Positions 7,846 to 15,800 of a stretch of 64,000 nucleotides of DNA are shown in pieces. The DNA comes from Pelolinea submarina (GTDB taxonomy: Bacteria > Chloroflexota > Anaerolineae > Anaerolineales > Anaerolineaceae), in assembly GCF_003966975.1 (NCBI RefSeq), contig NZ_AP018437.1, forward strand, positions 3,038,001 through 3,102,000, in the 5' to 3' direction. Each line of letters begins with the position of its first letter. Positions within the stretch are counted from its first letter, which is position 1. The notes under the pieces were generated by a model. That model was given only the letters and a program-made list of their open reading frames with translations. It did not search any database and had not been told where the DNA came from. A program made the translations under genes and the position numbers.

Positions 7846-9711
7846 ATGACAAAAACAACCTTCCAAGAATTACTCACTGCCGGAAAACCGGCCCTGGCCG
7901 ACGGCGCCATGGGTACGCTGCTGCACGAAAAAGGAGTCAGTTTCAACAAGTGCTTCGACGAACTCAACCTGACCAAACCCAGCCTGGTGGCGGACATCCA
8001 CCACGCCTATATCGAGGCCGGTTCGCAAATCATCCTGACCAACACATTCGGCGCCAACCGCTACAAACTCGGCCGCCACGGCATGCTGGATCAACTGGAA
8101 GCCATCAACACGGCCGGGGTCGATCTGGCGCGCCGCGTAGTGTTGGCCAGTTTTAAGGAAGTGTTGATTGCCGGAGACGTGGGCCCGCTGGGCATTCCGC
8201 TGGCGCCCTTTGGGCGTGTCCAGCCGGAAGACGCCCGCAGGGCTTTCCGCGAACAGATTGAAGTGCTGTTGAACGCGGATGTGGATTTGCTGGTGATCGA
8301 GACCATGACCGACCTGTATGAATTGCGCGAAGCGTTGACTGCCGCGCGCGAACTCTCCAACGACATCTCCATCGTAGCCTCCATGACCTTCACACGCGAT
8401 GATCGCACCCTGTTGGGCGACAGTCCGCGCAAGGTAGCGCGCAACCTGGCTGAATTTGGCGCGGACGTGATCGGCATCAACTGCTCCGGCGGCCCCAACC
8501 AGCTGCTGCGTATTCTGAAAGAAATGCACCGCGCCTTTCCCGAAGGGAAATATTGGATCAAGCCCAATGCCGGTTGGCCGGAACAAAACGGCGGGCGTAT
8601 TTTCTACCCGGCCACAGCGGATTACTTCAGCGATTACGCCCTGTCATTCTGGCGTGCGGGCGCCAGCGTGATGGGCGGATGCTGCGGCACCACTCCAGAA
8701 CACATCGCGGCCATGCGCCAGGCGCTGGACAGCACCACCATCACCGAGATTAACGGACAGGTAGAAATTGAAGCAAGCGTTGAAACAGAAGTACCGGAAA
8801 CTCAAAAGCCCACCCTGCTGGCGCAAAAATTAGCCAAGGGCAAGTTCGTCTTCGCGGTGGAAATGGACCCGCCGCGCGGACTTTCCACCCATAAGGTCCT
8901 GGCCGGCGCCAGCCTGCTGGCGGAAGCCGGGGCGGATGTGATCAACGTGGCCGACAGCCCCATGGCGCGTATGCGCATGAGTCCCTGGGCGGTGTGCAGC
9001 CTGGTGCAGAAGAAAGCCAAAATTGAAACGACCCTGCACTTCCCCACGCGCGGGCGCAACCTGCTGCGCGTGCAGGGTGATTTGCTGGCGGCGCATGCCC
9101 TGGATGTGCGCAACGTGTTCGTGGTGATGGGCGATCCGACCGCCATCGGCGACTATCCGGATGCCATGGACAATTATGACCTGGCGCCTTCCGGGCTGAT
9201 CAAGCTGATCAAACAGGGCTTCAATACCGGCGTGGATCACTCCGGCAGCGACATAGGCCAACCCACCAGTTTCTTTGTGGGCTGCGCGCTCAACCTGACC
9301 TCGCCCGACCTGGCTCGTGAAGTCAAGGTCATCAACCGCAAGATCGAAGGCGGCGCGGATTTCGTGCTGACCCAACCGCTTTATTCCAAAGAACCGGTCG
9401 AGAAATTTCTGGAAGGTTATCGGGAGATTGCCGGAACCGATTTCCCTCTGCCCATCCTGGCAGGCGTGCTGCCGCTGGCTTCGGCACGCCACGCGGCTTT
9501 TCTGCAGCAGGAAGTACCGGGCATTGATATTCCCCAACCGGTACATGAACTAATGCAGGCAGCCGGTGAGAACGGCGCGCGCGAGGGCATCCGTCTGGCG
9601 ATTGAATTGATCGCCCAGCTGCGCACCGTATCACAGGGTATCTACCTGATGCCGGCTTTCAACCATTTCGATTATGCCGCGGAGATCATCGAAGCGTCGC
9701 TGAAATCATAA
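7846..9711 (+). CDS. Bifunctional homocysteine S-methyltransferase / 5,10-methylenetetrahydrofolate reductase
   Basis: This is a two-domain fusion of the YitJ type. The N-terminal half (about 1-300) is a zinc-dependent homocysteine methyltransferase domain with Zn ligands C213 (GINCSGGP) and C279/C280 (GGCCGTT). The C-terminal half (about 325-621) is a MetF-like FAD-dependent methylenetetrahydrofolate reductase (FAVEMDPPRG, VMGDPTAIGDY, FVLTQPLYS). It would supply 5-methyl-THF to MetH from the same transcript. The N-terminal domain duplicates MetH's first module and may use another methyl donor or accept methyl groups from MetH-independent sources. It follows metH by 8 bases and precedes a strong terminator. 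Confidence 0.95.
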   Translation: MTKTTFQELLTAGKPALADGAMGTLLHEKGVSFNKCFDELNLTKPSLVADIHHAYIEAGSQIILTNTFGANRYKLGRHGMLDQLEAINTAGVDLARRVVLASFKEVLIAGDVGPLGIPLAPFGRVQPEDARRAFREQIEVLLNADVDLLVIETMTDLYELREALTAARELSNDISIVASMTFTRDDRTLLGDSPRKVARNLAEFGADVIGINCSGGPNQLLRILKEMHRAFPEGKYWIKPNAGWPEQNGGRIFYPATADYFSDYALSFWRAGASVMGGCCGTTPEHIAAMRQALDSTTITEINGQVEIEASVETEVPETQKPTLLAQKLAKGKFVFAVEMDPPRGLSTHKVLAGASLLAEAGADVINVADSPMARMRMSPWAVCSLVQKKAKIETTLHFPTRGRNLLRVQGDLLAAHALDVRNVFVVMGDPTAIGDYPDAMDNYDLAPSGLIKLIKQGFNTGVDHSGSDIGQPTSFFVGCALNLTSPDLAREVKVINRKIEGGADFVLTQPLYSKEPVEKFLEGYREIAGTDFPLPILAGVLPLASARHAAFLQQEVPGIDIPQPVHELMQAAGENGAREGIRLAIELIAQLRTVSQGIYLMPAFNHFDYAAEIIEASLKS

Positions 9712-9720
9712 CAATCATAA

Positions 9721-9772
9721 AAAGAAAGTCGTTGGCTGAACGCTTGCCGAAGCTTAACGACTTTCTTTTTTT
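9721..9772 (+). terminator. Intrinsic terminator of the metH operon
   Basis: A 13-bp perfect stem (aaagaaagtcgtt / aacgactttcttt, 9721-9733 and 9756-9768) is followed by a T-run, 10 bases after the stop of the MTHFR fusion gene. Confidence 0.92.
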
Positions 9773-9862
9773 ATACGAATAGAGGGAATAATTACGCGGC
9801 AACTCTTGATCAAGAGAAACTGTTATCCTGTTCCACCGGCAATATCCCGCCGGATCTCCCCC

Positions 9863-9890
9863 TTGCCGGAACTATGTGCCGGTCTATACT
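9863..9890 (+). promoter_or_regulatory. Possible promoter of the LuxR-type HTH gene
   Basis: TTGCCG (9863-9868), a 16-base spacer and TATACT (9885-9890) give a start near 9897, 20 bases before the proposed ATG. The -35 match is only partial. Confidence 0.4.
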
Positions 9891-9916
9891 AATATAGTAC
9901 GTTTGTTCTATTTCGC

Positions 9917-10198
9917 ATGCTAACCAGCGCCGATTGGCGCCATCCGCCTGAAAGCATGTTCTTCATCATGGCAAACAACGCGAACCGACGAAACACTCCC
10001 CTTCTCACCGCGCGCCAGAAAGCCTGCCTGCAGCTAACGGCTGAAGGCTTGACCGCACAAGCCGTCGCTCACCAACTGGGCATTTCCGTGCGCATGGTAC
10101 GCTGGCACCTGCAGCAGGCGCGCCAAAGGCTGGGCGCCAGCTCCAGTGCGCAGGCGGTATTATTGGCGTCTAAATTGGGATTATTGGAAGAACAGTAG
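9917..10198 (+). CDS. Small LuxR-type helix-turn-helix DNA-binding protein
   Basis: This 93-residue protein is little more than a GerE/LuxR DNA-binding domain (about 30-90): LTARQKACLQLTAEGLTA, then AVAHQLGISVRMVRWHLQQA, then QAVLLASKLGLL. There is no receiver, ligand-binding or transmembrane segment, so it is either a stand-alone regulator or the remnant of a larger one. The start is uncertain: ATG codons at 9956 and 9968 would also retain the domain, and no convincing Shine-Dalgarno precedes any of them. It lies between the metH terminator and the convergent RodZ-like gene (6-base gap). Target genes unknown. Confidence 0.75.
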   Translation: MLTSADWRHPPESMFFIMANNANRRNTPLLTARQKACLQLTAEGLTAQAVAHQLGISVRMVRWHLQQARQRLGASSSAQAVLLASKLGLLEEQ

Positions 10199-10204
10199 GG
10201 TGCT

Positions 10205-11953
10205 CTATTCGGCAGGGGCCGTTTCGGTCGCAGCGGCTTCAGACGTGGGCAGTTCCAGGGTCGGAGTTTGCGTCGCTGCAGGCGTCGGTGTGATCAATCC
10301 GTCCAGGGTGAAATCGATGTTGACTACTTCACCCACATCCCCCAAATTGCCGACGTAATCCTGGTTGAAGTAGACTTCCAGCGCAGACGCGTTGCCGGTC
10401 AACAGGTTGACGCTGACATTTCCGGAATAGGTATACACATTATCGGGAACCACACGTCCGCTGAAAGTCTCCGCGCCGTCTACTGTCACGCGCAAGAAAG
10501 CGCGGTCATGCGCGATGATGACAACCTGCAAAGGAGCGGTGTTGACGGTAGCCACGATAGTGGGGGTCGCTTCCACTACGGCCACACCGGGGAGGGGTGT
10601 GACCTCTTCGGCCGCCGCGGTGCTCTCAGCCTGCTCGGTCTGCGCCAGGTTGGGTGCCGGCGATTCGCTGGGTGTGTTTTGCAGCATCTCGGAAATGGAA
10701 GGTGCTTCGGTCGGTCCTCCGCCGCTGTGGCTGAAAACCTGAGTAGCGCCCCAAATGATAAAGACGAACAGCCCGATAATCAGGATGCTGCCAATGATCA
10801 GATCGGGATTGATGATCTTGCGCCAGCGCTCCGGCAGATTGACATTGACCGAGACAGCCGGTTTTTCCGCTTTGCGCTGCGGGCGCAGCCGTTCTTCGCG
10901 CTGCAGCTGCAACGCCTGGCTGAAGAGATCCATCAGCGCCGTCTCTTCCATTCCGAGGAATTGGGCGTAATTATTGAGCATTCCGCGGCCCTGAACCGTG
11001 GAGGGCAGCACATCGTAATGACCTTCTTCCAGAGCAATCAGGAATGCGCGTTTCAGGTTGGTGAAATTCTCGATGTCCGCCAGGCTCAATTCCATAGCCT
11101 TGCGGCGGGTTTGCAGCATGGTGCCGATCTGGTTGAAGATGTCCTGGGAAGTCTGTGGTGGCTGGTTCTTAAGCGAAGTTATTTGTCCAGCGCCCTCTTC
11201 ACCACTATCTGCGGCATTTTGGCGCCCCTTCAGGAAAGGCAAAAGGCTGCTGATTTTATGTCCAAAGGCAGCCAGCCAACGGACAGCTTGCAGTAATACT
11301 CCTTTGATACCGGCAGGAAGTTTATCCTCAAGTGTTTCCGCAGCAGGAATTTCCTTTTCAGATGTTTCACTGGAGGAAATTTCATCAGAAGAAATTTGGC
11401 TTTGCGGTGCCTGGTCTGAGGGTTGATTCCCGTCTAATTCAATATCCGCCGGCAATTCAGGAGCAGGAGTGCTTCCTTCTTCCACAGAAATGGATTCGGA
11501 TATCGGCGCGGGTAAGTCGGCTTCAGATCGAACATCCTCGGCATCATCCGTCATCACAGGTTCGTCTTCCAACTGGTCCGGTTCGATCGCAGGAGGTCGA
11601 ACGGATGATTCAGGCTCTGCCGGTCTTTCGGGGAGCAGCTTTTTCAACCAACCCAAAGGTGATTTCGGTTCACTTTCCGCAAGAGATCCTGCTTGGGCAG
11701 CCAACTCCGCCGGCGGTTCTGCTGCGGAGGCTTCCCACAACGCCAACAGGTCCGCATAGGACAAACCCAGGAATTCGGCATATAGACGCAGGAAACCACG
11801 CGCCTGCGCGGCTGAATTCAGCAGTTCAGGGTGATCGTCTTCCAGATTTTGGAGGTAATGGGCGCGGATATGTAATTCATGCGCAGCATCATCCAGACTG
11901 ATGCCGGCTTGATTGCGCGCATGCTGCAATTGCTGCCCTACGGTTGGTTTCAT
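10205..11953 (-). CDS. RodZ-like membrane protein with two Xre-type HTH domains and a DUF4115 domain
   Basis: The 582-residue protein has two RodZ-type HTH_25 domains. The first (residues 4-70) contains VGQQLQHARNQAGISL and ends RGFLRLYAEFLGL. The second (about 273-345) contains IGTMLQTRRKAMELSL and ends RGMLNNYAQFLGM. Between them lies a long acidic Glu/Ser/Pro-rich linker. One transmembrane helix follows (about 380-407), then a Ser/Thr/Pro-rich stalk and a DUF4115 beta-domain (about 475-555). RodZ links MreB to the cell-wall elongation machinery, with HTH inside and DUF4115 outside. Usual RodZ proteins have one HTH and are about half this size. A TATAAT (11962-11967) ends 8 bases before the ATG, suggesting a leaderless mRNA. 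Confidence 0.88.
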   Translation of the reverse strand: MKPTVGQQLQHARNQAGISLDDAAHELHIRAHYLQNLEDDHPELLNSAAQARGFLRLYAEFLGLSYADLLALWEASAAEPPAELAAQAGSLAESEPKSPLGWLKKLLPERPAEPESSVRPPAIEPDQLEDEPVMTDDAEDVRSEADLPAPISESISVEEGSTPAPELPADIELDGNQPSDQAPQSQISSDEISSSETSEKEIPAAETLEDKLPAGIKGVLLQAVRWLAAFGHKISSLLPFLKGRQNAADSGEEGAGQITSLKNQPPQTSQDIFNQIGTMLQTRRKAMELSLADIENFTNLKRAFLIALEEGHYDVLPSTVQGRGMLNNYAQFLGMEETALMDLFSQALQLQREERLRPQRKAEKPAVSVNVNLPERWRKIINPDLIIGSILIIGLFVFIIWGATQVFSHSGGGPTEAPSISEMLQNTPSESPAPNLAQTEQAESTAAAEEVTPLPGVAVVEATPTIVATVNTAPLQVVIIAHDRAFLRVTVDGAETFSGRVVPDNVYTYSGNVSVNLLTGNASALEVYFNQDYVGNLGDVGEVVNIDFTLDGLITPTPAATQTPTLELPTSEAAATETAPAE

Positions 11954-11978
11954 TGCTTCAGATTATAAAGGAAATAGG

Positions 11979-12016
11979 TAAAAACGCCGGCCTGATTTCT
12001 AAAGAACAGGCCGGCG
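11979..12016 (-). terminator. Intrinsic terminator of rplI
   Basis: Read on the minus strand, a perfect 10-bp GC-rich stem (caggccggcg paired with cgccggcctg, 12007-12016 and 11985-11994) is followed by TTTTT, 17 bases after the rplI stop. Confidence 0.9.
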
Positions 12017-12033
12017 GTCAAGGTCGTGAATGA

Positions 12034-12633
12034 TTAGGCTTCTTCTTCAGCCGGTGTATCGGTTTCTGTTTCTTCCACCGATTCTGCAACCACTTCTTCT
12101 ACTTCAACAGCTGCTTCGGGTTGTTCTTCCGGGGTTTCCTCAACTCTTTTGGTTGATTTGCGTCCGGGTGCTTTATCTTCCTTCTTTTCCTCGTCGCTCT
12201 CAATAATCACTTTGAGTTCGGGAACCAGGTCAAACGTCAGGCGGATGCGCACCATGTGCTCACCCACTTCACGCAGCGGTTCGGATTCCAACAAGTGGCG
12301 GTCAAGGTTGCTGTTTAATTTCTCGTTGACTGCGTCAATAATCGCCTGCTGGGTGATGGAGCCATATAGTTTACCGGTCTCGCCAACTTTGGCTTTGAAG
12401 GTCAGTTCCAAAGCTTTGATCTGTTCAGCCAAACCGCTCATTTCTTCATTCAACATTTCACGTTGTTTGGCCGCGGCAGCCTGAATTTTTTCAATCTGCC
12501 GTAATGCGCCAACTGAGGCAGGTACTGCCAGTCTTTGAGGAATCAGGAAATTTCGCGCGTAGCCGTCGGCTACCTTTTTCACTTCTCCGGCACGTCCCAG
12601 GTTATAGACGTCCTTCATTAGCATTACTTTCAT
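12034..12633 (-). CDS. rplI: Ribosomal protein bL9 with acidic C-terminal extension
   Basis: bL9 binds 23S rRNA near the L1 stalk. The diagnostic N-terminal domain is seen: MKVMLMKDVYNLGRAG, the Gly-rich loop, and YARNFLIPQRLA. It is followed by the long connecting helix and the C-terminal domain (about 75-150) with KLYGSITQQAI. After residue 150 the chain continues with about 50 very acidic residues (EEKKEDK..., then Glu/Val/Thr repeats ending PAEEEA); ordinary bL9 is about 148 residues. It is not in the usual rpsF-ssb-rpsR-rplI cluster but stands alone with its own terminator. Confidence 0.96.
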   Translation of the reverse strand: MKVMLMKDVYNLGRAGEVKKVADGYARNFLIPQRLAVPASVGALRQIEKIQAAAAKQREMLNEEMSGLAEQIKALELTFKAKVGETGKLYGSITQQAIIDAVNEKLNSNLDRHLLESEPLREVGEHMVRIRLTFDLVPELKVIIESDEEKKEDKAPGRKSTKRVEETPEEQPEAAVEVEEVVAESVEETETDTPAEEEA

Positions 12634-12714
12634 TGGTCAAGCCCTTTCTCTTTCAGAATTTTTTCTAACGCGAAGGGTACAACGCGTCGAACCGCAATTC
12701 TACCATGACTTTGG

Positions 12715-12790
12715 TAGTTATATTTGCCACAGATAAACACGGGTAAAACAAAAAACCTTTGTTATGTATTTGATGCACACAGATTTTGCG
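12715..12790. repeat. Copy of the 'cacagat' dispersed repeat
   Basis: 'ttgccacagataaacac' at about 12725 and 'gatgcacacagattttgcg' at about 12773 match the repeat module seen at 1-40, 1075-1136 and 31312-31370. It lies between rplI and the beta-helix gene. The remaining bases to 12840 are AT-rich with no gene. Confidence 0.55.
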
Positions 12791-12835
12791 TGAAGAACTT
12801 CCGGGCAATTTTACCTTCAGCTTTTTTTTAGCTGG

Positions 12836-12870
12836 AAAATCATCAGGGCGCACACAAGTGCGCCCTGATG
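12836..12870 (-). terminator. Probable terminator of the beta-helix gene
   Basis: A 13-bp perfect stem (catcagggcgcac / gtgcgccctgatg, 12841-12853 and 12858-12870) with a 4-base loop lies 14 bases after the stop of the giant gene. It is followed on the minus strand by ATTTT. The U-tract is short but the stem is very stable. Confidence 0.75.
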
Positions 12871-12884
12871 TTAGGTTATTTCAA

Positions 12885-15800
12885 TCAGGGGATATTGAAA
12901 AAGTTTAAATCTCCCGAATTGTCCGCATCATTTCCGAAATAGAAGGTGTTAATAAGGTCCACATTGAACGTTCCATTGACCGCGATACCACTGCCATAGT
13001 TGCCGACGAACGCGCTGTTCAGGATCTTCACCACCCCATCCTCCGTTCCCATGCGCACCATCATGCCATCCTCATTGGCAGTAGCGCCGTTCGAGAAGCA
13101 TTGCACATTCGAAATGGTCGCGTCCAAACCCGCCAGCAGGTCCAACCCCTGGTAGCCGTTCTTGGCCGTCCACAGGTTGGTGACCGTGAGCGCACCGCCC
13201 GCGTCGGCAAAAATGCCCTTGCGGCCATTCTGATCCGCTACGATAGATGTCAGGTTGACGTTCCCGTTGGACAAAACCGTCAAGCCATCCACATCATTTC
13301 CGCTGAAAGTATTCTGTCCAAGAGTTCCCAGAACAGTCACCTTTGCGGACGGACTGGAGCTATTGTCGATGTAGGCGCCATACATACTGGTTTGGGCGGA
13401 AACGTTGTTTAGTGTGACGTCACCCATGGATTGGATATACAAACCATAACCGCTTGCATTTCCAATGATGGATGTGCGCGTCACGATGACCGCCTGCGGG
13501 GTGGCAGCGGAGGTATTGGACAAGCGTATTCCGTTGGAATCATTGCCCCGGTCCTCCATATAACTCAACGTGATAACCCCCTTGGAGTACACATCGATAC
13601 CCGCGTTGCCTTCGTTGTCAGCGCTGATGATGCGCGACAAGGTTACATTCTTCGCGCTGGCCGAATTGGTGTTGTTGACGTACAGACCGGTCTCGCCGTT
13701 CTCCTTAACCATGATATTGGACAGCGTAATGGTGCCCAGCGAATACACCTCCGCACCATAATTGCCATTGCCGGAGATATTGTTATAAGCATCCTTCACA
13801 CTGTTCTTCACGAGAATGTTGCCATACCCATTTAAGAAGTTGTTATAGAGGGCTAAACCGGAGTTCAGTTCATTATCGCTGGCATTCACGTTGGTGATGG
13901 AAATGTTTCCCGCGGAGTTCACAGAAAGCCCGGAATATTTATTGCCGGAGAAGTCCGACAAACCCAATGTACCGGAAAGGGTTACATTGCCCACACCCGT
14001 GCAGCCGCTGGAGTACATGCAATTATCCAAAGTGGCGCCGTTGTCATTCAGGTTGTTGCTTGCGCCGACGTTCTTCAACGTGATCGCGCCGATAGATTGT
14101 ACGTTGAATCCATAGGTCGCATTTCCATTAAAGGTGAGGCCGCTGAGGCTGACCGGACGGTAGGCACCGGCACCATAGTTGCTGATGATAGCGCCGTTGC
14201 CGGAGCGGCTATAGTTAGCGCCGCCATTGATCCAATTGACCACACCTTTGGTCTGGATACTCACGCCAGCATAGTCATTGAAATCAAAACTGGTATCTTT
14301 AAGAGTGACTGTTTTACCATCCACATTTTCATTCGAAAGGTTCGCTCCGCGGTACCCGTTGTAATTGATGGTGGACCCTGAAATGGCGATGTTCCCTTTG
14401 GTGGTAATATACACACCCGAGTAGTTGTTATCGCGAACGTCCAGACCGTATCCACCTTTAGGTGCGGTAACCGTTACATTTCCGGTCCCATTGTTAAAGG
14501 TATTATCGATGTAGACACCCATGTAGCTGCTGTAGTTGCCATTTTCCTGGCTTGCCCCGGTCATGTTAAGCAAATATTTTCCATATTCATCCGCCACCAC
14601 GCTGCTGACCCGTACATAATACATGCCATCGGTCGGCAACGTGTATGTGATCTGCGCTACGGTGCCGGTACCGCTGTTATCGTCCGCAGTCAAGAGCACC
14701 CAGTTGGCATCGAAGAGCTCCAAATATGGATCAAAGTAATCACTGCTCAATAACAGTTCAATCGATTGGCTAACTTCTCCAACAAAGTACCAAATCTCGT
14801 CATATTCCGCTTCATAAGGCAATCGGTCTTTTATTTGGTCTCCTGTATCATCACGGATCTCCCAATAATGCTTCGAGCTGCGCAGCACCTGCACGGAAGT
14901 CAGGGTGACCGGTCCAGTGCATTTGATATACAATCCATCCAATTGGTTATCGTTTATCTCTGCGTAAGCCAGGACCACTTTTTTATTGGCGGGACCGCTT
15001 GAATTGTCAAGCCATACACCGGATGTACCGCTGGTAGCGTTATTATTATTTGCCATGAAATGCTGCAGAGTAATATTTCCATGTGTCTGAATATAAACAC
15101 CCTCGCTATTGTTTCCGGAAAATGAGTTGGTTTTACCGGCGGAAGCATTCAGGGTGACGTTGCCGATGCTATTCTCATAATCATTATCGACCGTCAGGCC
15201 ATTAAGCCCGTTATTATCCGCCACGATGTTAAGCAGATTCACACTGCCTCGCAAAATGAGATATAACCCGGAGTTAACGTTATTGTTGAATTTATTATCA
15301 CTGCCAATGATGCTGATATTGCCGCTGCCCTTGCAACCCGGAATGCTGCCGTCATATATACAGGTATCGATCAAGACACCCGACGCGCCATTCAGATTGG
15401 CCTGCACGCTGTTCAGGGTTACTGAACCCAGACTGTAGAGTGTCAGCCCATAACTGGAGGCGTTGCTGTTGAACACGCCATTGGTAATCTTCACGACCTG
15501 GGCTTTTGAGGCGCCGGAATTATTGATATCTACGCCCAAACCATTGGTGTTGTCATTGGAGGTGACATTGGTCAGCGTGACCGCGCCTTTGGAGTTGATG
15601 GTCAAACCGCTGCCGTTGGTCGAGCCGGAGAAATCCGCGTCGGTGATTGTAACAAACTTACCTTCTCCATAGGAGTTATTAATTGACGCACCCAGGCGGT
15701 TGCCAGTGGCAGCAATATTGCTCAATGTCACCGTGCCTGACCAGTTGATATAGATCCCGGTCTCTCCATTCCCGGAGAAATCGCAAATGTTGCCCTTTGT

